Shown here one piece after another: positions 42,146 through 50,604 of a stretch of 52,239 nucleotides of DNA (positions are counted from its first letter, which is position 1; every line of letters starts with the position of its first letter). Position numbers and translations under genes: made by a program. Source of the stretch: JBBQER01 sp052148155 (GTDB taxonomy: Bacteria; Actinomycetota; Acidimicrobiia; IMCC26256; PALSA-610); NCBI GenBank assembly GCA_052148155.1, contig JBKQIY010000265.1, forward strand, positions 1-52,239, written 5' to 3'. The notes beneath the pieces were generated by a model. The model was not told the DNA's origin, made no database searches, and worked only from the letters and a program-made list of their open reading frames with translations.

Positions 42146-42757
42146 CTAACCGGCTTGGGCCTGGTCGATGCTGCGGGCCTCGACCGTTTCGAGCAACCAC
42201 TCGACCAGCACCCGGCTCCACTGACGGCCCGCGCTTTTGCGCATCTCTTCGGCCGCGTCGTCGGCCGAGCACAGGCTGCGATACGGCCGAGGTTCGGTCA
42301 TCGCGTCCCAGCAGTCGCAGACCGTCACCAACGCGACGGTGAGCGGCACCTCATGGCCGCCGCGCCGGTCGGGGTAGCCCTTGCCGTCGAAACGTTCGTG
42401 ATGCCAGCGGGCGTACGGCACCAGCGACGACAGTCCCGGTGTCGACGCCAGCCAGCGGGCGCCGATCGCCGTATGTTCGTGGACCACCTCGCGTTCGACC
42501 GTCGCGAGCGGGCCCGGTATCGCGAAGATCGCCTCGGGCACGTCGAGCTCGCCGATGTCGTGCACCAACGCACCCCAATAGACCTGGCGGACTTCGGGCG
42601 CGGGCAGCCGTGCGAGCTGCGCGACCTGGACCGCGAGCGCCGCGACCCGGCACGAGTGCGCGAACGCGTGCGGCCGTCGCCGCTCGAGTTGCGCGATGAC
42701 AAGTGAGGCCTGCACCTCGCCGTCACTGTCGAGAAGTCGTGTCGAGAGCTCGTTCAT
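42146..42757 (-). CDS. HD-GYP domain phosphohydrolase (203 aa)
   Basis: Single HD-GYP domain without a recognisable receiver or other sensor. ATG 42757 has AAGGA upstream. The HD signature is GALVHDIGELDVPEAI, the mid histidine is HEHTAIGARWL, and the GYP motif is WHHERFDGKGYPD. Later DCWDAMTEPRPYR matches the DxxxAMTxxRPYR motif. The family hydrolyses cyclic di-GMP or related cyclic dinucleotides. Length is shorter than most two-domain HD-GYP proteins. Convergent with the cupin gene. Confidence 0.9.
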   Translation of the reverse strand: MNELSTRLLDSDGEVQASLVIAQLERRRPHAFAHSCRVAALAVQVAQLARLPAPEVRQVYWGALVHDIGELDVPEAIFAIPGPLATVEREVVHEHTAIGARWLASTPGLSSLVPYARWHHERFDGKGYPDRRGGHEVPLTVALVTVCDCWDAMTEPRPYRSLCSADDAAEEMRKSAGRQWSRVLVEWLLETVEARSIDQAQAG

Positions 42758-42909
42758 TGCCGTCCTTCGCATCGCGGTCGCAGTCCGTTGCCCGTAAAGG
42801 ATCGGCGCGAAACCCCGCGGGCCTTGATGCGAACGCTCAAGCTTTGGTCCATCGGTGTCCGACACTCTCTGGAGGGCCGGCCCAGGGGGATCTATCGAGC
42901 GAGGGCCTG

Positions 42910-43170
42910 TTGAGCAGCGACTGCGAGGTGGGGGACCGGGTCATCTATCACGACCCGACGCCCCTGCACGGTGTGTTCCATGCCGTCGTGACCCGTCGGG
43001 TGACGATGCCGAGCGGCACGCTCCGTTTCGAGCTCGACCTCGAAGATCCACGCCCCGGCGATCCGCCGTTCCGATTCGCGATCGACCCCGAGATCCACCT
43101 CGAGTTGGAGCTCTGTCTGCGCTGCACCACCGACGTCAGCGTCGCCGGGAACCGTTTCCTGCGGCGGTAG
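42910..43170 (+). CDS. Small unrecognised protein (86 aa)
   Basis: The frame reads CEVGDRVIYHDPTPLHGVFH, AVVTRRVTMPSGTLRFELDL and EDPRPGDPPFRFAIDPEIHL, then a Cys-rich LCLRCTTD near the end. It looks like a small beta-rich (SH3-like) protein, but I recognise no family. The start is uncertain: TTG 42910 (GAGGG upstream at 42901-42905) or GTG 42928. A stop follows at 43168-43170. It sits between the divergent HD-GYP gene and the ABC exporter operon. Confidence 0.5.
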   Translation: MSSDCEVGDRVIYHDPTPLHGVFHAVVTRRVTMPSGTLRFELDLEDPRPGDPPFRFAIDPEIHLELELCLRCTTDVSVAGNRFLRR

Positions 43171-43282
43171 TCGCGTCTCGCTGTCACCGGGCGCGTCTGG
43201 TGGTCCGGTCGCGGGCGCGAGTCGCGGCCCGACCGTGCAGGACCGGCCTCGAAACCGTCGGGGCTCGTGCGGTCGGTCTGGC

Positions 43283-43288
43283 TAGCGT
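43283..43288 (+). promoter_or_regulatory. Leaderless -10 (TAGCGT) for the ABC exporter operon
   Basis: TAGCGT ends 8 nt before the GTG at 43297, with no Shine-Dalgarno. Confidence 0.45.
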
Positions 43289-43296
43289 CGACAGCC

Positions 43297-44226
43297 GTGA
43301 CAGATCCGCTCATCGAAGCTCGGGCGCTCACCAAGCGGTTCGGCGCGTTCGTCGCGGTCGACGGCATCGACTTCGTCATCCATCCCGGCGAGGCGTTCGG
43401 GTTCCTCGGGCCCAACGGTGCGGGCAAGAGCTCGACGATGCGGATGATCGGCTGCGTGTCGCCGGCCACCGGCGGCACGCTGCGGGTACTCGGCCTGGAT
43501 CCGGCGTCCGACGGGACACGGATCCGTAGCCGGCTCGGCGTCGTCCCGCAGGAGGACAATCTCGACACTGAGCTGACGGTCTGGGACAACTTGATGATCT
43601 ACGGGCGTTACTTCGATCTGGCGCGCCCGGAGATCAGACGACGGGCCGAAGAGCTCCTCGAGTTTGTGCAGCTGGCCGACCGGCGCGACTCGCGAGTCGA
43701 TCCGCTTTCGGGCGGGATGAAACGGCGCCTCACGATCGCGCGCGCGTTGATCAATCGTCCGGAAGTGTTGCTGCTCGACGAACCGACCACCGGTCTCGAT
43801 CCGCAAGCGCGACACATGTTGTGGGAACGCCTCTACCGTCTCAAACAGGACGGGGTGACGCTCGTGCTCACGACGCACTACATGGACGAAGCCGAACAGC
43901 TCTGCGATCGGCTCGTGATCATGGACGGCGGCCGCATCGTCGCCGAAGGATCACCCCGCGAGCTGGTCGCCACGCACGCGACACGCGAGGTGGTCGAGCT
44001 GCGCTTCGCGCGTGCCGCCGACCAACAACACGCGTTGGCACGCGTGCGGGAGCTGGCGCCGAGGGTCGAGCCCGTCGCCGACCGGCTGCTCGTCTACACC
44101 GACGACGGTGACGCCACCGCGGCGGCGGTGAGCGGTGACGGCGTGGGCGCGGCGTCGATGCTCGTGCGGCGCGCCAGTCTCGAAGACGTGTTTCTCATCC
44201 TGACCGGCCGCTCACTCGAGGAATAG
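43297..44226 (+). CDS. ABC-2 exporter ATP-binding protein, DrrA/NodI type (309 aa)
   Basis: ATPase of an ABC-2 exporter. Walker A GPNGAGKSST, Q-loop VPQEDNLD, signature LSGGMKRRL, Walker B LLLDEPTTGLD and the switch His in TTHYMDEAEQLC are all intact. The ~90-residue C-terminal extension ends with EDVFLILTGRSLEE, typical of drug/lipid exporters such as DrrA. GTG 43297 is chosen over a longer frame because of a -10 8 nt upstream. Two permease genes follow directly. The substrate is unknown. Confidence 0.93.
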   Translation: MTDPLIEARALTKRFGAFVAVDGIDFVIHPGEAFGFLGPNGAGKSSTMRMIGCVSPATGGTLRVLGLDPASDGTRIRSRLGVVPQEDNLDTELTVWDNLMIYGRYFDLARPEIRRRAEELLEFVQLADRRDSRVDPLSGGMKRRLTIARALINRPEVLLLDEPTTGLDPQARHMLWERLYRLKQDGVTLVLTTHYMDEAEQLCDRLVIMDGGRIVAEGSPRELVATHATREVVELRFARAADQQHALARVRELAPRVEPVADRLLVYTDDGDATAAAVSGDGVGAASMLVRRASLEDVFLILTGRSLEE

Positions 44227-44230
44227 GCGC

Positions 44231-45004
44231 ATGTCGACACCTGCGGTGATCCGAGTGGTCGAACGTGAGGCACGCGTGTTCGCGCGTTTGTGGCGCGGCA
44301 TGGTGTTCTCGACGGTCGTGAGTCCGGTCCTGTTCCTCGCCGCGATGGGGTTGGGCCTTGGCGGCCTGGTCAAGGCCCACACCGGCAAGGTCGCAGGTTT
44401 GAGCTACCTCGACTTCGTCGCGCCCGGGCTGATGGTCGCCAGCGCGATGCAGATCGCGGCCAATGAGGCGATGTGGCCGGTCCTCGGTGCGGTGAAATGG
44501 GTGAAGAACTTTCACGCCACGGTGGCGACGTCGATCTCGCCCGGTGAGCTCGCGGTCGGATACCTGCTCTGGATCGTGATTCGGGCGATCGGAGCGTCGA
44601 CCGTGTTCTTGCTCGTCGCCGCGTTGCTCGGCGCGGTGCCGTCGTGGTGGGGGCTGCTCGCGATCCCGACGGCGGCCCTATGCGCCGCTGCGTTCGCCGC
44701 TCCCCTGGCCGCGTATTCGGTCGGACTCGACAGTGACATCTCGTTCCCGGTGATCATGCGGGTCGCGGTCCTGCCGTTGTTCTTGTTCTCGGGGACGTTC
44801 TTTCCCATCTCGCAGCTGCCAGGTTGGCTGCGTCCGCTGGCCGCGCTGTCGCCGCTGTGGCACGGCGTGCAGTTGGCACGCGACGCGACGACCGGCACCC
44901 TGCACGTCGGCGCCGACGTCGTGCACGTCGCGGTGCTGGTCGGATGTGTCGCCGCCGGGCTGGTATGGGCGCGGCGCACGTTCACGCGGAGGCTCACGTC
45001 GTGA
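44231..45004 (+). CDS. ABC-2 type permease, first subunit (257 aa)
   Basis: Six-TM ABC-2 permease. GAGGAA precedes the ATG by a good distance. The N-terminal coupling region VIRVVEREARVFARLWRGMVF leads into TM1, and the LDFVAPGLMVASAMQIAANEAMW segment and LFSGTFFPISQLPGWLRPLAALSPL are ABC-2 hallmarks. It overlaps the second permease by 4 bp. The two permeases probably form a heterodimeric channel with two copies of the ATPase. Confidence 0.92.
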   Translation: MSTPAVIRVVEREARVFARLWRGMVFSTVVSPVLFLAAMGLGLGGLVKAHTGKVAGLSYLDFVAPGLMVASAMQIAANEAMWPVLGAVKWVKNFHATVATSISPGELAVGYLLWIVIRAIGASTVFLLVAALLGAVPSWWGLLAIPTAALCAAAFAAPLAAYSVGLDSDISFPVIMRVAVLPLFLFSGTFFPISQLPGWLRPLAALSPLWHGVQLARDATTGTLHVGADVVHVAVLVGCVAAGLVWARRTFTRRLTS

Positions 45005-45807
45005 ACGGCCGTCTCGACATGTTTCGCGTCGTTCCGCCGCTCACCGGCCGCCAACGGCCGTGGCGGCTTGTCGAACGCAACGCGCTGGCCTATCGGCGTA
45101 CGTGGGTGGTGTTCCTGAGTGGGTTCCTCGAGCCGGTCCTGTTCTTGTTGTCGATCGGGATCGGCGTCGGCAAACTGGTCGGCAAACTGCCCTTCGACGG
45201 TCATACCGTCGACTACAAGCTGTTCGTCGCACCAGGATTGCTCGCGTCGGCGGCGATGAACGGGTCGTTGCTCGACACCACCTTCAACTTCTTCATCAAG
45301 TTCAAGTACTCGCATACCTACGACGCCATCCTCGCGACGCCGGTCGGGACCGGCGACGTCGCGACCGGCGAGGTGGTGTGGGCGCTCATGCGCGGCGCGA
45401 TCTACTCGAGCGCGTTTCTCTTGACGATGGTCGCGTTCGGCCTCGTTCGGTCATGGTGGGCGCTGCTCGTCGTTCCGGTAGCCGTCCTGATCGGCTTCGC
45501 GTTCGCAGGCGCCGGGCTGGCCGCCACCACATTCATGCGCTCGTGGGTCGATTTCGACTACGTGACCCTCGCGCTGGTTCCCCTCTTTTTGTTCTCGGCG
45601 ACGTTCTTTCCGCTCAGCCAGTACCCGGCTGGCTTGCAGGCGGTGATCCGGATCACGCCGCTCTATCAAGGTGTGGTGCTCGAACGGTCTCTCGTGCTCG
45701 GCGACCTTCAATGGATGCTGGTCGTCCACGCCGCGTACCTCGCCGTCATGGGAGCAGTCGGTTTGCGGATCGCGGCGCGCCGTATCGGTCGTCTCCTCCA
45801 GCCATAG
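45001..45807 (+). CDS. ABC-2 type permease, second subunit (268 aa)
   Basis: Six-TM ABC-2 permease, GTG overlapping the previous stop. The coupling region WRLVERNALAYRRTWVVF precedes TM1; the YKLFVAPGLLASAAMNGSLLDT segment and LFSATFFPLSQYPAGLQAVIRITPLY match its partner. The pair diverged from a common ancestor. A 313-bp region without a recognisable gene follows. Confidence 0.92.
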   Translation: MNGRLDMFRVVPPLTGRQRPWRLVERNALAYRRTWVVFLSGFLEPVLFLLSIGIGVGKLVGKLPFDGHTVDYKLFVAPGLLASAAMNGSLLDTTFNFFIKFKYSHTYDAILATPVGTGDVATGEVVWALMRGAIYSSAFLLTMVAFGLVRSWWALLVVPVAVLIGFAFAGAGLAATTFMRSWVDFDYVTLALVPLFLFSATFFPLSQYPAGLQAVIRITPLYQGVVLERSLVLGDLQWMLVVHAAYLAVMGAVGLRIAARRIGRLLQP

Positions 45808-46120
45808 CCCCGCCGCGAGCCGTCGTTCTCCGCCCCGCGTCTGGGTCTTGGATCGTGTCGGCCAGCTCGAACACCGTCCGCGGCCCCGAGCGGCGACGCA
45901 GATCATGCCGGTCCCGCCGGTCCGCGTTGCATCCGCCCTGGCGTCCCCCGTCAGCGATGCCCGCCCATCGGACGAGGCTCCGTCACGGTGGATCAGCCGG
46001 ACCCGCGGGGCCGGCGGAGACGAAACAACCGGACCGCGATGATCGTGCCCGGGCCGGCGCGCCGAACGATCGGCCCGGCCGCCTTTCCACGATCGTCGGG
46101 GCCGGGCGTACGCTCCCGCG
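45808..46120. other. Intergenic region without recognised gene
   Basis: Open frames on both strands here are arginine/proline-rich shadows without domain signals. It ends with the -10 TACGCT of the SDR gene at 46109-46114. No clear terminator hairpin follows the permease. Confidence 0.5.
46109..46114 (+). promoter_or_regulatory. Leaderless -10 (TACGCT) for the SDR gene
   Basis: TACGCT ends 6 nt before the ATG at 46121, with no Shine-Dalgarno. Confidence 0.5.
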
Positions 46121-46939
46121 ATGACGACCGTGCAAGGTGCCCACGTGCTGGTCACCGGCGGATCGAGCGGCATCGGCCTCGCGACCGCCCGCCTCGCGAT
46201 CGACCGAGGGGCACGCGTCTCGCTCATCGCACGCCGGGTTGACGTCCTCGACGAGGCCGCCGAGTCGCTGCGCGCCGCGGGAGGGCAGGTCTCGGTCGCG
46301 GCCGCGGACGTCGCCGACGCGGCGCAGGTCGGGATCGCAACGACGGCCGTCACCGCGGCCCTCGGTCCGGTCGACGTGGTGATCTGCTCCGCGGGCCAGG
46401 CTCGGCCCGGCTACTTCAGCGAGCTCGATCCTGGCCTGTTCCGCGAGATGATGGACGTCAACTATTTCGGAACGGTGAACGTCGTGCGCGCGGTGGTGCC
46501 GGCAATGATCGAACGTCGCCACGGCAGCATCGTCGGTGTGTCCTCGGCGGCTGGACTGGTCGGCGTGTTCGGCTACACCGCGTACGCGCCGACGAAGTTC
46601 GCGGTGCGCGGGTTCCTCGAGTCGCTCCGCGCCGAGCTGTTGCCGTACGGCATCCATGTCGGTTGCTCGTTCCCGCCGGACACGGACACGCCCCAGCTCG
46701 CCGACGAAAACCGTTTCAAGCCCCGCGAGACGAAAGCTCTTTCGGGCACGATCAAGCCCCTCTCGGCGGAGCGTGTCGCGAAGAGCATCGTCGACGGTAT
46801 CGAAGCCGAACGTTTCGCGATCGTGCCCGACGCGTCGACGAAAGGGTTAGCCAAACTCGTCGGCGTCGCGCCCGGCCTCGTCGCGAAAGTGATGGACCGG
46901 ACGGTCAGGAAAAGTCAGGCGCAACGCCGCCCGCGGTAG
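46121..46939 (+). CDS. SDR oxidoreductase resembling 3-ketodihydrosphingosine reductase (272 aa)
   Basis: Short-chain dehydrogenase. The cofactor motif is VTGGSSGIGLATAR (residues 11-24), the catalytic Ser is in GVSSAAG and Tyr-x3-Lys in YAPTKFAVRG. After the active site it reads SFPPDTDTPQLADENRFKP followed by a short RETKALS. This PPDTDTP...EN..KP.ET pattern is the signature of 3-ketodihydrosphingosine reductases (KDSR/FVT1) rather than of generic SDRs. The C-terminus is hydrophobic-rich and may associate with membrane. I infer reduction of a long-chain keto lipid. No serine palmitoyltransferase gene is in the window. It is convergent with the EEP gene, 6 bp apart. Confidence 0.85.
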   Translation: MTTVQGAHVLVTGGSSGIGLATARLAIDRGARVSLIARRVDVLDEAAESLRAAGGQVSVAAADVADAAQVGIATTAVTAALGPVDVVICSAGQARPGYFSELDPGLFREMMDVNYFGTVNVVRAVVPAMIERRHGSIVGVSSAAGLVGVFGYTAYAPTKFAVRGFLESLRAELLPYGIHVGCSFPPDTDTPQLADENRFKPRETKALSGTIKPLSAERVAKSIVDGIEAERFAIVPDASTKGLAKLVGVAPGLVAKVMDRTVRKSQAQRRPR

Positions 46940-46945
46940 CCGCGG

Positions 46946-47809
46946 TCAATATCGCAGTTCGGCGACGACCGCGAGATGGTCGGAGCCCCAAAGTCCGTCG
47001 ACAGGCACATCGCCGGCGACGTGCGCGCTGATCACGTGTCCGACCCCACCGAGTTTCGGATGCCCGACCATCACGTGATCGAGGCGACGCTCGAGATCGA
47101 GGCTGGCCGCCGCGAACGGGTTGCTGTTCGACCACGTGTAGCCCGGTTCGCGGTTACCGGCCGCCTCCCATGCGTCGCGGAACACGACCCGCGGGACGGG
47201 CGACGCGGCGCGGCCGGTCAGCATGCGGATCTCGTCGCTGGACGGATCGGCGTTCAGGTCGCCGCACAACACCGCCGGGAACGGTCGAGGTCGGGTCTCG
47301 CGGACAAAACGACAGATCTCGCCGACCTGGGCTTGACGGATCGCACTGTGGTCATCGGACCAGCTGAGATGAGCGCAGAACACTTGGATCGGACCGCGGG
47401 GACCCGCGACGTCAGCGAACACGCACAGCCGCTCTTCGCCCTCTTCGTCGATCGCGTCGTACGCGCCGCGGCGAGGCAGCGTGCGCACCTCGTGACGGGT
47501 GATCGGCCAGCGTGACATGACAGCGTTTCCCGAACGTGCGCCGTCGCGTTCGAGGTTGGCCGCGAACACCGGCTCGGTACAGCCGAGCGCCTCGGCGATC
47601 TCGTGAGCTTGGCTGCGCGTGTCGTCCTCCCACACCTCTTGCAACGCGAGGATGTCGGCGTTGATCGCGCCGAGGTTCTCGACGATCACCGCCAGCCGCT
47701 GTTCCCACGGCCCGTACCGTCCCCACAGGTTCCAAGAGACGATCCTCACCCGGGTCGGCACCAACGGCCCGTAGCCCGGGTCGAACGAGATGGTTTCGTC
47801 ATCGGCCAT
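46946..47809 (-). CDS. Endonuclease/exonuclease/phosphatase (EEP) family hydrolase (287 aa)
   Basis: Mg-dependent phosphoesterase of the DNase I/sphingomyelinase fold. ATG 47809 with GGGG upstream gives MADDETISFD; the longer frame is a shadow of the divergent dioxygenase gene. Motifs are IVSWNLWG, ILALQEVWED (metal Glu), FCAHLSW, CGDLNADPSSDEIRML, and the terminal GSDHLAVVAEL with catalytic Asp-His. There is no signal peptide, so it is cytoplasmic. The substrate may be a nucleic acid, inositol phosphate or sphingolipid; the neighbouring KDSR-like gene makes the last interesting but unproven. Confidence 0.9.
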   Translation of the reverse strand: MADDETISFDPGYGPLVPTRVRIVSWNLWGRYGPWEQRLAVIVENLGAINADILALQEVWEDDTRSQAHEIAEALGCTEPVFAANLERDGARSGNAVMSRWPITRHEVRTLPRRGAYDAIDEEGEERLCVFADVAGPRGPIQVFCAHLSWSDDHSAIRQAQVGEICRFVRETRPRPFPAVLCGDLNADPSSDEIRMLTGRAASPVPRVVFRDAWEAAGNREPGYTWSNSNPFAAASLDLERRLDHVMVGHPKLGGVGHVISAHVAGDVPVDGLWGSDHLAVVAELRY

Positions 47810-47863
47810 CCCCAGATCATGGCCGAAGACTCGAGCCGGGTCGACGTCCACCGACGCACGCTC

Positions 47864-47869
47864 TAGCGT
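47864..47869 (+). promoter_or_regulatory. Leaderless -10 (TAGCGT) for the first PhyH-type gene
   Basis: TAGCGT ends 7 nt before the GTG at 47877; TCGACG lies 17 bp upstream as a partial -35. No Shine-Dalgarno. Confidence 0.5.
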
Positions 47870-47876
47870 CGCGGAT

Positions 47877-48695
47877 GTGATCCGACGCCTCGGCAAGAAC
47901 CTGACGGTGTACACGGCAGACGCACCAACCGCCAGCGAGCAGCTCGAACGCGACGGATGCACCGTCTTGGGCGGCGTGTTCACCGACCGCGAAGTCGCCG
48001 AACTGCGGGTCGAGATCGACGCCGTGTTCGAGTCCGTCCCGCCGGAACGGGCACGCGACGACAAAGAAGAGTTCCGTTACGAGATGCTCAACCGGAGCGC
48101 GGCATGCCAGCGCGCGCTCGCACATCCGCAGATCCTCGAGGCGATCGAACCGTTACTCGGCGACGACTGCCATGTGATCGCCAACACCGCCTGGCGGAAC
48201 CCGCCGGAGTTTCCGGGCGGTTTCTGGCATTCAGATGCCGGCCCGCACGTTCCCCGCCCGGAAGATGTGCCGTGGGACGACCGGATCCCGTACCCGGTGT
48301 TCGCGATCGGCGCACACATCCTGTTACAGGACTGCACTCTCGCTGACGGTCCGACCGCGGTCGTGCCGGGAAGTCATCGTTCGGGCCGGCTCGCGCCGTT
48401 CGATCGGATGGGCGACGCGGACCTGTCCTACGACGGTCGCCCGGCCGTGATCCTCGAAGGCACCGCCGGAGACGTGTTGTTGTTCGTGTCCGACTCGTGG
48501 CACCGTGGACTGCCCGCACAAGGCGGACACGGACGATATTTTCTGCAGGTGCACTACGGACGGCGTGACGTTGCGCAACGTATCCGCACGACCGACGTCG
48601 TGAACCAACTCAGCGCCGAGGCGATCGCACGGGCCGACACCGACCGTGCCCGCACGCTCGTCGGCCTGCATGGCCCATTTTTTTATGATGCGTGA
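47877..48695 (+). CDS. Phytanoyl-CoA dioxygenase (PhyH) family protein (272 aa)
   Basis: Fe(II)/2-oxoglutarate dioxygenase. The HxD iron motif is FWHSDAGPH; the distal His is in SDSWHRGLP, and the 2-oxoglutarate Arg in GRYFLQVHYGRR. The N-terminal LERDGCTVLGGVFTDREVAELR and middle VVPGSHRSGR match the family. GTG 47877 is chosen because of the -10 hexamer and because homologues start near the LGKNL segment. It is convergent with a second PhyH-type gene, 12 bp away. Substrates of bacterial PhyH proteins range from acyl-CoAs to secondary metabolites. Confidence 0.88.
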   Translation: MIRRLGKNLTVYTADAPTASEQLERDGCTVLGGVFTDREVAELRVEIDAVFESVPPERARDDKEEFRYEMLNRSAACQRALAHPQILEAIEPLLGDDCHVIANTAWRNPPEFPGGFWHSDAGPHVPRPEDVPWDDRIPYPVFAIGAHILLQDCTLADGPTAVVPGSHRSGRLAPFDRMGDADLSYDGRPAVILEGTAGDVLLFVSDSWHRGLPAQGGHGRYFLQVHYGRRDVAQRIRTTDVVNQLSAEAIARADTDRARTLVGLHGPFFYDA

Positions 48696-48707
48696 GTCTC
48701 GTCGGCG

Positions 48708-49922
48708 CTAGGTCGGCTCGCGGCGTCGTCCGACATGGTCGACGAGGTGGGGGACGAGCCCGTCATCGCGGGAGAGCAGGACGTCGTTGTAGTGGCGTTC
48801 GCCGCGGTGATGGCCGGCACCCTCGGGCGAGAACCCGAGCAGCACGCTGATGCGGTACCGGCCCTGAGTTCCGGTCGGAGGCATCGACGCGTGGAGCACG
48901 TCGGAATAATGGAACGAGACGTCGCCCGCCGTCACCGCGAACGACACGCCGCGTGGCGCGTCCGCTTCTGTCCCATCGATGGTGGGATGCGTCATGTGGT
49001 GCGACCCGGGAAGTGCGCGCAGTTCGCCGGCCGCGGCGGATCCGTCGGTGAGACAGATCGTCATCACGAACCCCGGACAGTTCAACGCGTGACCGCCCAT
49101 ACCGCAGTCGCGGTGCCAGGGAAGGTCGGCGAGGCCTTCCGTCACGTCGGGCCGCTTCCACAACACGGTGACGCCGTCGTCGGCGGTCTTGCGTTTCGCC
49201 GAAACGGGCACCGGCGCCAGATCGGCGACGGCGACGACGCGGGGATCGTCGTGCAGCGCCCGCAGACGCGGGCGCGACCCGGCGCGCAGTACCCGGCACA
49301 ACACCGTCTGACCGTGGCGGTCGCGGCCCCACCACGACATCTTGTCGCCCTCGCGGGCCTCGTCGGACAACACGTCGGCGCCGTCGAGGAAGCCGACGAT
49401 CTCTCCGGGTGTGAACACCTGACGAACGACCAGATATCCGCACGTTTCGAGGAAGTCACGAACCTTGTCGGGTTGTGTGTTGACATCCGACATCGCGAAC
49501 GTCGCCGTCGGGTCGATCCCGTGCAGGTCGACGCGGGCGGCGTCGTACACCGGGCGGCCGTGATACATCGCGCGCAGTGCCGGTTCCCACCGCACGAACC
49601 GCAACGGGTTGCCACGCACCGTCTCGACCCGGCCGCCGTACAACAAGCCGGGCGGCGTATCGAGATCGCCGGCGAGTCCGTGCCACGATTCGTCGTCGAG
49701 CACGATCACCGTCTTGGCGTCGTCGTCACCGGCAACGATCTCGATCGTGTCGCCGGCGGGGACGTACGTGAACGCGCCGGCCGGAGTTCGGATCGCGAGC
49801 GACCCGATCCTGCGGGCATCGTCGACGGCGAGCGCCCCGTTGCCGGCCCCGAGCCGGGCTGGAAGTACGTCGCGGTGGAAGTGATCGAACTCGAGTGGGT
49901 CGTCGAGACGGCTGTCGACCAT
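48708..49922 (-). CDS. Phytanoyl-CoA dioxygenase (PhyH) family protein with N-terminal extension (404 aa)
   Basis: The C-terminal ~270 residues are a PhyH dioxygenase: LETCGYLVVRQVFTPGEIVGF, HxD as WHRDCGMGG, ALPGSHHMTHPT, distal His in SDVLHASMP and Arg in GRYRISVLLGF. The first ~130 residues are an extra region (AGAFTYVPAGDTIEIVAGDD, SWHGLAGDLDTP) that I do not recognise; it may be an added ligand-binding domain. It differs in length and sequence from its convergent neighbour, so they are not recent duplicates. A TACAGT hexamer lies six bases before ATG 49922, with no Shine-Dalgarno. Confidence 0.88.
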   Translation of the reverse strand: MVDSRLDDPLEFDHFHRDVLPARLGAGNGALAVDDARRIGSLAIRTPAGAFTYVPAGDTIEIVAGDDDAKTVIVLDDESWHGLAGDLDTPPGLLYGGRVETVRGNPLRFVRWEPALRAMYHGRPVYDAARVDLHGIDPTATFAMSDVNTQPDKVRDFLETCGYLVVRQVFTPGEIVGFLDGADVLSDEAREGDKMSWWGRDRHGQTVLCRVLRAGSRPRLRALHDDPRVVAVADLAPVPVSAKRKTADDGVTVLWKRPDVTEGLADLPWHRDCGMGGHALNCPGFVMTICLTDGSAAAGELRALPGSHHMTHPTIDGTEADAPRGVSFAVTAGDVSFHYSDVLHASMPPTGTQGRYRISVLLGFSPEGAGHHRGERHYNDVLLSRDDGLVPHLVDHVGRRREPT

Positions 49923-49928
49923 CGCCGA

Positions 49929-49934
49929 ACTGTA
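49929..49934 (-). promoter_or_regulatory. Leaderless -10 (TACAGT) for the second PhyH-type gene
   Basis: Read on the minus strand, TACAGT ends 6 nt before the ATG at 49922, with no Shine-Dalgarno. Confidence 0.5.
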
Positions 49935-50095
49935 GCCACGACCCGTCGTCGGTGCGGCCGTGCCGCCAAACCGAACGTGGGGGGTCGCACGCGCCGGGCC
50001 CGGTGCGTCACGTCACGACCGGGCACCGGGTTCGACCCGCGGGTCGTGCCGGCATCGCCGCCGTCGGGTGCGCGGCGCGGCCCCTCGGGGCCGTC

Positions 50096-50578
50096 CTACA
50101 GGTCGACGGGGCAGTGGTCGGTGATCTGGAGCACTTCGAGGGTGCGGCCGAGGCCCACGAACACCGCGCAGCACAACGTGAGATCGAGGATCTCGTCGTC
50201 GGCGAAGTGGGCGCGCAGCCGTGTGAACAACTCGTCGTCGATGTTGCGGTGGTCGGCCGCGAAACGTTCCGCATACTCGATCGCGAGTCGTTGACGGTCG
50301 GAGTAGCCGGGATATGTCGCATACTCGCCGACATGGGCGTAGTGCTCGGCAGGGACGCCCGCCTCCAGCACCGACGGCGACCGGAACGTCGAGCACGCCG
50401 CGCAGTCGTTCAGCTCCGCGATCCGCATCCGTGCCATCTCACGTTCGCTCGCAGGCAGATTCGAACGCCGATACGCGGTGGTGATCATGCGGTCGACCAT
50501 GCCGGCCATCTCGGGCCGGAGCGACCACACCATCGCGGCGTCGCCACCCGGACCGTCGGGGATGTCGATGCGGGCCAC
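50096..50578 (-). CDS. Carboxymuconolactone decarboxylase / AhpD-like protein (160 aa)
   Basis: All-helical CMD/AhpD-like protein. The redox C-x2-C is Cys59-Ala-Ala-Cys62 in ELNDCAACSTFR, with Glu and downstream Tyr/His in the typical AhpD proton-relay area (EHYAHVGEY). SDRQRLAIEYAERFAADH follows. It is likely a peroxidase or disulfide-reductase component rather than a decarboxylase. A TACAAT hexamer six bases before the GTG at 50578 suggests a leaderless transcript. It begins 26 bp after the end of the VOC gene. Confidence 0.88.
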   Translation of the reverse strand: MARIDIPDGPGGDAAMVWSLRPEMAGMVDRMITTAYRRSNLPASEREMARMRIAELNDCAACSTFRSPSVLEAGVPAEHYAHVGEYATYPGYSDRQRLAIEYAERFAADHRNIDDELFTRLRAHFADDEILDLTLCCAVFVGLGRTLEVLQITDHCPVDL

Positions 50579-50584
50579 GCCGCC

Positions 50585-50590
50585 ATTGTA
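50585..50590 (-). promoter_or_regulatory. Leaderless -10 (TACAAT) for the AhpD-like gene
   Basis: Read on the minus strand, TACAAT ends 6 nt before the GTG at 50578, with no Shine-Dalgarno. It lies in the 26-bp gap after the VOC gene. Confidence 0.5.
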
Positions 50591-50604
50591 CGGCGACGTC
50601 GACG

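Noticed and set aside
45808..46120. Open frames on both strands between the ABC exporter and the SDR
   Set aside because: Their composition is that of random GC-rich DNA, with no domain and no plausible start context.
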